Assembly: GCF_000516985.1 (NCBI RefSeq)
Contig: NW_006917106.1
Span: 121,024 to 185,023, forward strand
From: Pestalotiopsis fici W106-1
Lineage: Eukaryota; Ascomycota; Sordariomycetes; Amphisphaeriales; Sporocadaceae
Length of the DNA stretch: 64,000 nucleotides
Direction of reading: 5' to 3'
Positions 34,592 through 45,856 of the stretch are shown here, one piece after another. The notes beneath the pieces are model-generated. The model had not been told where the DNA came from. It worked only from the letters and a program-made list of their open reading frames with translations, and ran no database searches. How positions within the stretch are numbered: position 1 is the first letter of the stretch; each line of letters begins with the position of its first letter. The translations under genes and the position numbers were made by a program.

Positions 34592-36284
34592 TGAGACTGG
34601 GAGCTGGGCTGCTATCTGATGCTATGTGCTTCAAAGAGACTAGGGGAAGTGTAGTGCAGGGCAGAGCAGAACAGGGCAAGACAAGACAAGATGGACAATC
34701 AACCAACTTCCAACGACTTCGGCATGCCGACGAGTAGAAGTACTCGTTGGCCCTCGGGGCGGTGATGGAAAATACGGGAACGCCCTCGTCCAGGAGGTCA
34801 TCCGCCCGAGCAGCGGTGCGAGCCGGTGGATGCCAACAAAGACATTCTCCTGCGCATATCCTCCTGCGTGCTTGCTCGCCGATGGACTGACCTGCAGGTT
34901 GCGGGGCCAAATAGTGCATCGCGACCCTTGGCTCCGCGAGGGCCAGGAGGGCCAGCAGGGCCCAACAGCAAGGTAGGCATGTATGTACGAAGTATGTACC
35001 TACACAGTAGTAGTAGATGCATACGTCAAATTCAATACGATGATATACCATCGACGATAAGCAGGGTCCATGTGCGGAGTTTTGCGATCCCGTTATGCTC
35101 TCTTTTTTTTTCTCCCCCTCAATCTTGCGGTGTCTTCGGGTCTTCTCCAGTCATGGGGACAATTGGCGGCCGAGCCCAATAGGAGGGAAAAAAAAACCAA
35201 AAAAAACCGGTGCGTATAATCATAGATATCAGGCCCGATGCCTAGTACTACTACGGCTACGGTATGTAATCATTTGGGACCAGCTGTGGCATTTGTCGTA
35301 CACTGATTGGCCCAAAGCGTGTAAAGGTATAAGATCATATGAATGCGTCATAAAAGCAGGGCCACCGCCGCGTACGTACATACATGTGATGATCTTCTTG
35401 ACTGCGACTTTGTACTACCGTATCTCCATAGCAGAGCGAGCGCCTATGCTTGGCTTCCTAGCAGGCGGTATTTTTTTTTTCGTTTTCGTTCCAACCTCCC
35501 TTGCAGCAGAAATGCACTCGCTCGACTGGTTTTCGGAGGCTACTATACCATTTTGGACCACGTACGGGACTTCGCCTAGGTATGTGTGTGGTCTTCGCGT
35601 TAAGGCGAGCGGGGGGGGGGGGGGGGGGGGTCGCCCGTCATCGCCACTTTCTCATGCAGCTCTGTCGAGTCTCAATTGGGACATTGGCATCTTCTGCGGA
35701 GGGAGTATACCCACAAATGCTTTCCCATGACACATTTGTATGGGGGACAAGTCGCCTTGCATCCGCGACGGGGACCCTAGCTACAGAAAGGGATTATTGC
35801 GGTTAATTCACGATGCTTTTTTGACCAATCAGAGTAGCATGTACTTGCGTGAGGGTCCAGTGGATATCATATCATACACACATGCAGCAGTGCAACTAGC
35901 GCTACGATACAAACTTAGCTTTCCTATACATCATGATCATGCTCACGATGCTTAACCATAGTTCGTACCACTTATACAGAAGACTAAAAAGTGGAAGACA
36001 ATGTGAGCAGATAACGTATGCTTGGAAACCACGGCAATGTGCCCAAGTGGTGCCCCAGTCCTGGGTTAATCGCTGCACATGCAGCTGGCCGCCTCATCAT
36101 GTCGTGCTGGCGACCGAGGCCCAGGCCGGGATTGGACAGGACATGACGGGACTGGATAGGAAAAGAAGTCATGGCTACTTATTGTCTCAAGTAGTTGTAG
36201 TACGTATCTAGTGGGAGTACGTATAAGAATTAACCGCCTTAGCCACCAGCTTCAAATCCAACCCATTTTCTCAAGTAGCTCAAA
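34592..36284. other. Bidirectional promoter region between methyltransferase and PKS
   Basis: 1.7 kb with no supported gene; a 211-codon frame at 35095-35730 is low-complexity and unlike a protein. A G20 homopolymer lies at 35611-35630. The PKS-proximal end has a TATA box at 36222-36227. Confidence 0.55.
36222..36227 (+). promoter_or_regulatory. Putative TATA box of PKS gene
   Basis: TATAAG lies 58 bp upstream of the PKS ATG at 36285. Confidence 0.4.
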
Positions 36285-39200
36285 ATGGAGCAACCAAAGA
36301 CTATTCCCATTGCCATCACTGGCTTGGCCTGCCGTTTTCCAGGTGGCGCCGATACTCCCGAGAAGTTATGGGAGGTATGCGCTGCTGCTCGTAACACATG
36401 GTCTGCCTGGCCACAGGACAGACTGAACGAAAAAGCCTTTTCTCATCCTCAAGCAGAGCATCTTGGCACCGTGAGCCTCCACGAACCCTCTTCATCTGCT
36501 TTGGCTTGCTCATTTTGTCTAGTTTCATAGCCATGGTGGTCACTTTCTCAACGAGGACGTTTCTCTCTGGGATGCCTCCTTTTTCAATTTCACGGCCGAC
36601 ATGGCCAAGGCCATGGACCCCCAAGTCCGGCTCTTACTCGAAACTGCCTTTGAAGCCTTTCAAACAGGTGAGTCAATACAACAGAGAGGAGGAGGTAGAG
36701 AGTGACGGCAGCTAATAATACATGGATGATAGCTGGACTGCCCCTAGAGAAAATCGCCGGGACTCAGACAGCCGTCTTCGCTGGGTCCATGTTTCGGGAC
36801 TACCACGATCTACTTATGAAGGATGCTGAGAGCTTGCCTCGGTATCATGTTACTGGAAACGCTGCAGCCTTTACCGCTAATCGATTATCTCATTTCTTTG
36901 ATCTCCGGGGACCTAGTGTCAGTGTTGATACTGCTTGTTCGACAGCCTTGGCAGCTTTGCATCTCGCGTGTCAGAGTATCCGCACGGGCGAGGCCAACAT
37001 GGCCGTTGTTGGAGGATCAAACCTCATACTACATCCTGGATCGTCCATGAGTTTATCAAATCTTGGGTATGTCAAGCTACCCTTCACACAAAACATAAAA
37101 ATTGGTAATACAAGAAATCGCTAATGATTACATGTGAGCTTACAGACTCACTGGCCCTGGCGGAAAATCGTTTAGTTTTGACGAGAAGGCTCAGGGCTAT
37201 GGTCGTGGCGAAGGCGTCGCCTGCATAGTCCTGAAGCCGCTCGAAGACGCTCTCCGGGATGGCGACCCAATAAGGGCTGTCATCCGAGAGACTGGCATGA
37301 ACCAGGATGGACGTACACAAACAATCACCACGCCATCACCCGAAGCTCAGCAGCAACTCATCACCAGCTGTTACGAGCGAGCTGGTCTCAATCCTCGGGA
37401 CACCACATATGTTGAGGCTCACGGAACTGGCACCATAGCCGGTGATAAGATTGAGCTCGGCGCCCTCGGCGCCACTATTGGCAAAGGAAGGACAGTTGAA
37501 GATTCAGTCTACGTTGGTTCCGTCAAAGCCAACTTCGGGCACACAGAGTCCACCAGCGGCCTAGCTGCCGTCATAAAAGTTGCCATGATGTTGGAACATG
37601 GAAAGATACCTCCACAGGCGCTATTCAAGAAACACAATCCTCGAATAGATTTTGAAGCACTGAATATCAAGGTAATGCTTTCCGGGCATTACTCTGGCCG
37701 CCTCTCCTGTCTCTAAGTAATCGAAGCTAACCAGCCATAGATACCGACTGAGTTGATAGAATGGCCGGAATGTGCTGTGCGTAGAGCCTCAATCAGTAAC
37801 TTTGGTGCCGGAGGCGCAAACACACATGTCATCCTAGAAGAACCAAGTCATCTCGCACGCCAATATCGCCGCAAGAATGGTAACATCACACCAGTCAGCA
37901 TTATGAGCAATGACGAATTTCAAATTTTTGAACAGCCGGTTCTGGAAGAGGCACTGCCAAGTGGCAACAGTGAAGATTACAACAGACCATTCGAGGCCAC
38001 AGATGGAACTCCCCCGCAGACACCGCCGCGAACACCACCTCAGGACCGAGGCTCGAAAAGTGAAATCACCCAAATTCAGACAAGGCTGCAAGAAATCAAT
38101 GAAACTTCCACCGAGTCGTATCAAACATACGTCCTGTCATTGAGTGCTCGGGATGAAAACAGCTTGCGAACGGCTGCTTCCAAACTCGCAGACACCTTGG
38201 CTTTGCCACCTTCGACGTGGACTCTGCCAAACCTTGCTTACACACTGAATGAGGGTCGTACGCATTTCCCATGGCGCCTCGCTGTACAAAGCTCGTCGCT
38301 CTCGGCGCTTCGTGAGACGCTCATCAACGAACTACCGAAACCAATCAACTGCCCCCAACGACCAAAGATTGGTTTCGTCTTCACTGGACAAGGCGCTCAG
38401 TGGTATGCAATGGGCCGCGAACTTGTCCATGTTTACCCGGCATTCTGTGAGGCTCTGAGTGAGGGAGGCGCGTATATGCGCTCCTTGGGCGCCGACTGGG
38501 ATCCTATAGGTACGGCTTCTCAGTCCTCTTCTACGTCGCTCATTTGCTAACATACCAGGACAGAGGAGCTCGGAAGATCGGCATCAGACACCAAGCTCAA
38601 CCACCCATATCTCAGTTTCCCCATGTCTGTACTCCTTCAGCTTGCACTGGTGAGGCTCCTGAAGACCTGGGGCATTGTGCCGACGGCTACCACGGGTCAT
38701 TCGAGCGGTGAGATTGCCGCCGCCTATGCTTCTGGAGGACTCTCGTTTAAGGAAGCCGTGGCCGTGGCATATATCCGTGGCAGATTGACCTCTGATTTTG
38801 TCGAAGCAGGCCGAGCTCGGGGTGGCATGACGGCTGTTGCTACGAGCAAAGAAAACGCACGAGATCTTTTCAAAGCTGCACAAGTAGGAGACACTGCAGT
38901 GATTGCTTGTGTCAACAGTCCCAATAGTGTAACAATCTCGGGCAATATCGCTTCCCTTGAAAAAGTGGAAGAACTCGCGGGCAAGGATAACCTCATGTAC
39001 AGGCGTCTCAAGGTCCCGGCGGCGTACCATTCTTCGGAAATGGAGGCTCTAGCAGAAGAGTACACCGCCGCGCTGGAATCTCACTTCGAACCTAAGCACC
39101 CGCAAGATTTTGCAGCGGCATTCTCGTCACCCGTCACCGGGGGCATTGTTGAGAGCCCGTCGGTAATTCACAACCCAAGCCACTGGGTACGGAATATGGT

Positions 39201-42200
39201 ACAGCCAGTCTTGTTCGACGACAGCTTGAAAGCCATGGTGCAAGGTTCACAAGCCACAAAGGGTAGAGCGACCGCCAGCCACGTCGATGTGATCATCGAG
39301 GTCGGGCCCCATGGTACCCTTCAAGGGCCGATCCGGCAAATCATTGACGGCATGGGGCTGCAGTCAATGAAAAACAACTTGGGCACTTGCCTGAAGCGAG
39401 GGGAAGACGCAGTCAAGACCATGAAGGACATGGCCATCATGCTATACTGCAGAGGATACCCCGTGGATCTTGCAAAGGTCAACTGCCTGGAACAGTCGCA
39501 GCCTGGTCAGGTAGTGTCCGATTTACCCACCTACGCATGGAACCATTCCAGCAGTTACTGGGATGTGCCCAAGGTGGCGATTGATTACATGCAGCGCAAG
39601 CACCCACGCCACGATCTTCTTGGCGTTCGTGTCGAAGGTCTCAATCCAGAGCAAGCCATCTGGCGCAACACGATCCGCATCTCGGATCTCCCATGGCTTC
39701 AGCATCATGTAGTTCAGTCTGAGATTCTTTATCCAGCAGCGGGTCTGCTGGTCATGGTGACAGAGGCTATGCGGCAACTCGACGACGAAACAGGCGAGTC
39801 TAGCGGTGGCTATGCCATGAGCGACGTGGATCTTTCCACGGCTGTCATCATTTCTGGTTCTGGAGAGCCATTGGAAATACAACTTGTCATCAAGGAGCCA
39901 TCTCCATCAGGCGATGGCGACTTTGCACACAGGGAGTTCGTGTTTTACAGCAGAAGTCGAAGCGGAAGCTGGGTCAAGCATTGTCGAGGCAAAGTTGCCG
40001 CATCTCACCACCTTACCCAGAGTACTCTGGCAGGCGGACTTGATCTCGTGCCCATGGATGTCGGGCACTTTTACAAGTTTGTCGAGAGGTGTGGGCCTAC
40101 ACTTGGTCCAGCTTTCCGTAATGCGACGCGGCTTTCAGGCGGAGATCTTTCGGCTGAGGCGACCATTATGATACCCGACATTGTTGCAATGTCCCCGTCT
40201 TCGTTTGCGTCAAGTTGCCTCGTCCACCCAACTGTATTGGACGCATGCTTCCATCCCGCTTGGGCTGCTTTGCCCAATGAGCTTTTGGGGAAAATCGGTC
40301 TTTCGGTTCCCCGGACTATAACGAACCTTTTTATTGACGCCAATATTCCAGATACCCCTGGGACAGAGCTTGGGCTCAGAGTGTCAATGGCGAATGCAAG
40401 CCCTGAAACTTTTACAGTTTCCATCACTGTTTACAGTCTCTTGGACAAAGACCGAAGACCTTTGATCAAGATAGATGGCCTGACAATGGTCTCCATCGCT
40501 GAGAGTGCTAGCCCTCCTCCTTCTGACGAACTCTTGCTTCTGCACACGGACTGGAAGCCGAACCTCAGCTTCCTCTCTGCCGATGACCTACAAGCGCGCA
40601 TTGTCGAGGTACCTGATGCAGCCGAGGCTGTCTTCTTTGATGATCTTCAGAGAGCCACCGTCAATGTCATACATGATGCACTTGAAGAACTAACTCCAGA
40701 GGTGGAAGAGCATCTCGAATGGTACCACAAGAAATACGTTCATTGGATGCGTGAACAGAACGATGAGTTCTACAGGTCAATGGCAGTCAAGGACCAGACT
40801 GAGAAGCTCCAGCTCTATGAGAGAATGGCTGCATCATCTTGCGTTAATGGACGCATGCTAGACCTGGTGGCGAGAAATCTTTCTGGCTTCTTGACCAGAC
40901 AGGCCGATCCTCTGGAAGTCATGGCCAAGGATGGGTTCCTCTCCGAGTACTACGCAAATATGATCAAGCTCACGCGATGTCTCAAACACATAGAGAAATA
41001 CATGGAACTGTTCGCTCATGAGAACCCAGGCGCTCGTATCTTGGAGATCGGCGCCGGCACCGGCTCTTGTACCGAGCCTGCTCTCATGGGTCTCTCGCAA
41101 GGTGGCCGAGTGCCTTTGATGGCAGAAAAATACGTTTTCACCGATGTATCTGCAGGCTTCTTCGAGGCTGCAGGTAAGCGATTTGAGAACTTTGCGAGCA
41201 AGATGCACTTTCAAAAATTAGACATTGAGCGTGAGCCCTCTGAGCAGGGGTTTGTCGAAGGCGAGTATGATTTGATCATCTCGTGCAACTGTCTCCATGC
41301 CACGAGCGATCTCAAGCACACCCTGAGGAATGCCAGGAAGCTGTTGAGGCCCGGCGGCAAGCTTGTCTTGCTTGAAACAACAACACCACACCTCGACCAA
41401 AGCTTGACTTTTGGACTCTTCTCTGGCTGGTGGCTGAGCAAGGAGGATGAGAGGAAGAACTCGCCGCTTCTGAGTGCTCCGGACTGGGTCAGATATCTCT
41501 CGGAGTCTGGTTTCGGCGGACTGGATGTTGCTCTCGGCGATGCTGGAAGTGCCGATAATTCCAACTATTCTGCCATGGTTGCGACAGCAGAGGAAGTCAC
41601 GATGACCAGTATTGCTGTGCAGCCCAAACCTATTATCCTTGCCCCGTTCCCACTGCGCAAGCTACTCTCGCAAGAGTGGATGGACCAGCTTAAAGACACA
41701 GTAGCTGCCACAACAAACGCTCCTGTGGTAATTGCCCACGACGTTGAAGATTTGAAAAGTGAGGCGGCTTTTGTGTGCCTGTTGGCGGCTGATCACGAGT
41801 CTCTCGTGTCCATGGCGCCGTCCGATTTTGACACGCTGAAGAACATGACACTCAAACACGAACGGATTTTGTGGATCTCGCAAGGTGCAGCTATCGAAGC
41901 ACCACACGCTGCTGCAGCTCTACATGCGGGCTTGCTGCGTACATTACGCCTGGAGCAAGGCGGCGACAAATATGTGTCTCTTGACTTGGACCCATCAAGG
42001 CCTTATTGCTCACAAGAAAATGTCGAAGTTATTCGCAGGATTCTCGAATCCACTTATCATGCTCAAGAAATTCAGGAGTGTGAGCTGGCAGAAAGGCACA
42101 GAAACATTCTCGTGCCACGATTACTCAAGGCTCAATTGTCATCCCAAGAAGCCGGAAATCCCTTGAAGCATGGTACAGAGCAATTGGTAGTAAGTCGACA

Positions 42201-43394
42201 ACCCGAACTCCTAAGACACTAATATGACATTGAAAGCCTCCCGCGCTAACCCTTGATATCTACTGTGTAATATATGCTAACAGTCACTTGCAGAAGCAGA
42301 CCGAGGAGCCTGCTCTTCAACTAGACCCGAATGCAGGCTACATTGTCATAGGAGGCTTGACAGGTGTCGGTCGGGAAGTTGTGCGCTGGCTGGCGCGTCT
42401 AGGTGCGAAGAATCTGATCGTTGTATCACGCAACACAAACTTGCGGAGCGCCAGAGAACTGGGAGATGAACTTGCGGAGGCGGGTGCAAAGCTGATTCCC
42501 TTCGGCTGCGATATCGCCGATATGGGAGATCTCGAAAGATTTATTGGCGCACTCAGGGTCATCATGCCTATCCGAGGACTTGTTCAATCTGCCCTGGTTC
42601 TCGAGGATACCTCCTTCGCATCCATGACTCCGGATCAATGGGCTATACCTTTGGGTCCCAAGTACCACGGCTCCAAGAATTTTGATGAACTTCTCAACTC
42701 TCCTGATCTAGACTTCTTCATCATGCTTTCGTCTGTTACGGGAGTTTTGGGAAGCCACGGGCAGTCGAATTACACTGCTGGTTCGACTTACCAAGACGCT
42801 CTAGCCTGTAACCGTGTCGCTCGAGGACTGCCCGGCGTATCGATTGATCTCGGCGCTGTACTGGGAGCTGGCTATGTAGCTCGGACGGACGGTGTTGTTG
42901 AACGCACCGGCAAGGCAGGCTGGCGAGCACACACCGTCCAGGAAGTCCTTCGCCTTGTCGAACTCGCCATCCGCAACCCAATGCAGGCAGAGATGGTAGC
43001 GGGCATTGCACCGTGGTCAGTCTCGGACGCGGAACAACTGAGCTGGCGTCGCGAGGGTCGTTTCATGGCGCTTCCGCAGCGTCTTGAGACTTCCAAGAAG
43101 AATGAAAAGCAGACAAATGCAGCCTCTCTAAGAGAACGGCTGCAATCTGCCGAGAGCAAGCTTGACACCATGGTGGAAGGGCTGACTATTCGTCTGGCCG
43201 ACATGTTCGTCCTCAGCCCATCTGACATTCAACAAAACCAGCCACTCGCCGCACTAGGAGTGGATTCGTTGGTTGCAGTCGAGCTGCGGAACTGGCTGTC
43301 AGCTAACGTTACACCTAGCATCACAATCTTTGATGTGACGCAGAGCGGCAGCTTGGTTGAATTGGCAGAGAAGGTTCTTGCGAAATTTGCTTAA
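36285..43394 (+). CDS. Reducing type I iterative polyketide synthase lacking the ER domain (KS-AT-DH-MT-KR-ACP)
   Basis: Seven exons (36285-36470, 36523-36667, 36733-37066, 37146-37671, 37741-38509, 38564-42189, 42294-43394) encode 2228 aa. KS: active Cys in [16 protein letters not shown], His in EAHGTGT and NFGHTES. AT: TGQGAQW near 613 and GHSSGE near 698. [16 protein letters not shown] near 1033 and LDACFHPAW near 1211. C-methyltransferase: [13 protein letters not shown] near 1478. KR: GGLTGVG near 1878 and [35 protein letters not shown] near 2185, with the phosphopantetheine Ser. The ER normally found before KR is missing: the structural KR half ends [10 protein letters not shown] and the catalytic KR starts about 35 residues later, with intron 42190-42293 at the join. 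There is no release domain after the ACP. All catalytic residues I can check are intact, so it looks functional. The product is unknown. Confidence 0.93.
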
Positions 43395-44602
43395 TTTGGC
43401 TCTACTGATGATGCTATTGAGGGAAAACCCTGTTTGGTGAGCACTTAAGTGAGGAGCGTATCCAAACATGGACGTCTGATGATTGAAGATTGCATGATAA
43501 TGTCAATAGCGGACGCAGCGATTGTTTGTCTCATATAACGCATGGGTTATTTATTTAGATGTTTTTTCGAGTTTATCTGTACCATTTTGATGAGATTTCC
43601 TTCGGCGACACTGTTTAGTGCATACGAGTAAATATGTAAACTTGCGTACAAATGGTCCATGCTAGCCTCCTGTAGTGTTTGTTGACTGAAAGATGGAGTT
43701 GATCGTCTGCTTGATACCATAGTTCAAGTTCAAATAGCCATACATTCGGAACAACTGCCCTGATCAGTATCTTGTTTCCTACTGCGGAAAGCCACATGAT
43801 GAGCAGAGTTGCACCACTTTACAATTCATGTTTCAAACGGCCTTTTCTTTTCATGTGTACTCCAGGTTCCGCGAGAGTGATCACGAAGTGGGTACCATGA
43901 GTCTCCTTCACAAGACCTACCATGTTGAAGCTTGTACATTGTGGGTCGAAAGTATCACATAAACAAGACCTTGAGTTGTTTATGCTCATTGCTGCTGAAT
44001 CCACGGACCCGCCATGACACCACAACGCCGCATTTGCTAACGCTTGCTATGGTAAGGCTGCAAACATTTCTTAGAGTAATGGGCAATCAAGTTCAAACCC
44101 TTTCAATTGTTTAGCTGGGTTCAATTATGACTCATGATAGTACCACTTCCAGACACTCTGGCTCACTCAAGTATGTTGGATAATATATTTGCGGTCAAAG
44201 GTCATGGCATACTAGGTACGCACTGTAGGTATATCCAAGACTATTGCGATACTCAAAGATGGATTTGAACAGAGAGGGTTGTTATTACAAATATATAGTA
44301 TTGAAAAGGATCTACCTTGACATACGACCATACGCACTAGAGAACTCGGCATCCCGTCCGCTCTGCCCTAGATAATCTGGTGACCAATAACATTCCTGTT
44401 AGCCGACCAGTACATCCCAGATTGCTGACTCATCTACCGCCTGCCATTACCCCAATCCTTTGCGTACCGTTTTGCGCTGCTGTTCAGCTGAGCCACCTCA
44501 GATTTCGTGAATTGAACAGTCTATACTAGTGAACGCACAGAATATCCAAGAGCCACTCGTGATACTAATGCCGCGGTGCAACAAAATTGGCATATGCACG
44601 AC
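43395..44602. other. Intergenic region containing copy 1 of a dispersed repeat
   Basis: 3' flanks of two convergent genes. No gene seen. Positions 44320-44383 match 47573-47636. Confidence 0.55.
44320..44383. repeat. Dispersed repeat, copy 1
   Basis: By hand alignment, 59 of 64 bases match 47573-47636 without gaps, including a perfect block CTCGGCATCCCGTCCGCTCT. Similarity continues weakly beyond it. Confidence 0.8.
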
Positions 44603-45790
44603 CTAAGTCGGAATGACCGGGACAGCATAAAGGTTCACCCAGCTGTGATCCCAGTCAACGCCAGGGCATACTACAAGCTCTCCAGTTCCAGAATTTCGGA
44701 GATTGCAAAAAATCATCGGGTCGCCAACATAACCACACTTGAACTGGTATGCCCACCCGTCGATGGAACATATGCTCTCGCGAGCGCCGACGAGCGCGTT
44801 GTTGCCAGGCCTGGCAAATACAAAATTATCATGTTCGTCGCCATATGCGATGTAGCCGGTGGTCGAAAGACCAGGAGTGATTAGAATAAGATTTCCACGT
44901 TCGTTCAGAGTGAAAGTGAGAGGTTGTTGGCTTCCTATGGGAAATATCTTGGTGAAGGCAATGCTTTCGTTGGTACCAATTGGTGTTGAAGAGGAAAATC
45001 CGAGCTCTCCAAGCCCCTTTTCTTGGTGGATAGCAAAAGTTGGCTGCGCAAGATGTCGAGTCGTGGAGCTGCTCCTAATGGCAGCCGGGGGTTCGCGCGT
45101 GGTTGTAGATGGGGCTTCTCCCGAGTCCGATTGACTGTAGGGATGCGCATACCAGAGACGGCAGGAGTCCTGTTCGATCAACCATGTATTGCAATTTTCA
45201 ACCACTCCTCCGCAATTGCAACTCAACTGCCAGGTAGCAGGGTCGATGGCACAGGTGCAGAGCTCATACTGCTGAGCAGCGTCGCTCTCTGGATCCAGAA
45301 AGAGGAACCAATATCCATCGGTGTACGCAGCACGGCCAGCTAAAGAGGCGGTGGGGCCAACATAAATCAGATTGCCTTTCTCGTTCAACGTAAACAGGTT
45401 GAGAGTTAGTCCGCCCAGAAAGTCGTCTGGTGGCATGAGTGTCCAGAAAGTGGTATATCCAGTCCCAGATGAATTCGACGCAACGACAGGCCAGAGTTGG
45501 ATCTCACTTTCTTCTTGTGCATCTAGAATGTAAAAGTTGGTTTGCGAGGAATCGGAGCTCGTAGAGCTTGTGGTTGCCGCTGTATTGACTGAAGTGATCG
45601 TATATGTGTCAATAATGGTAGGGCTTCCCGTGAGAGTAGATGGCGCGGTCATGGATATGAGTGAAGGTTTGTTGCTGTAATGAGGAAGTGAAATATGATA
45701 ACCGGGACCTTGATCATGATGATCTTTGTGTCGCTTTGCGAGAGCGTGATGTGCAGCAAGCAGGCCGAGAGGAATCGTGACAGCCAGCAT
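44603..45790 (-). CDS. Secreted protein with an internally duplicated domain, function unknown
   Basis: An uninterrupted frame; the first ATG is at 45790, giving 395 aa (the open frame extends upstream to a TTG, which I do not use). Residues 1-17 (MLAVTIPLGLLAAHHALA) look like a signal peptide, followed by a basic KRHKDHH stretch and a Ser/Thr-rich region that may be O-glycosylated. Two similar domains follow, each with an FTLNE(K/R)GNLI core. The first runs on into AAYTDGYWFLFLD and a Cys-rich CTCAIDP...CNCGG. The second runs into YIAYGDEHDNFVFARPG and CSIDGWAYQFKCG. A Ser/Thr linker separates them. Each domain has 4-6 Cys, consistent with extracellular disulfides. I recognise no enzyme motif. 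It could be a cell-surface or effector-like protein, which is inference from secretion and location only. Confidence 0.75.
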   Translation of the reverse strand: MLAVTIPLGLLAAHHALAKRHKDHHDQGPGYHISLPHYSNKPSLISMTAPSTLTGSPTIIDTYTITSVNTAATTSSTSSDSSQTNFYILDAQEESEIQLWPVVASNSSGTGYTTFWTLMPPDDFLGGLTLNLFTLNEKGNLIYVGPTASLAGRAAYTDGYWFLFLDPESDAAQQYELCTCAIDPATWQLSCNCGGVVENCNTWLIEQDSCRLWYAHPYSQSDSGEAPSTTTREPPAAIRSSSTTRHLAQPTFAIHQEKGLGELGFSSSTPIGTNESIAFTKIFPIGSQQPLTFTLNERGNLILITPGLSTTGYIAYGDEHDNFVFARPGNNALVGARESICSIDGWAYQFKCGYVGDPMIFCNLRNSGTGELVVCPGVDWDHSWVNLYAVPVIPT

Positions 45791-45847
45791 GGCGGCGAAT
45801 TGAACGAATAGACGATCACAATAGTTGTAAGACAAGATAAGCTATGC

Positions 45848-45856
45848 CTATATAGG
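45848..45856 (-). promoter_or_regulatory. TATA box of secreted-protein gene
   Basis: TATATAGG on the minus strand, about 58 bp upstream of the ATG at 45790. Its position supports that ATG over the upstream TTG. Confidence 0.5.

Noticed and set aside
35095..35730. 211-codon frame in the PKS promoter region
   Set aside because: It spans T-runs and the G20 homopolymer, has no domain and no coding-like composition.
39697..39735. PKS DH motif reads H-x3-S-x4-P instead of H-x3-G-x4-P
   Set aside because: As I recall, HVVQS-x-ILYP forms are common in fungal reducing PKSs, and the second-site Asp and His are intact, so this is not evidence of a dead domain.
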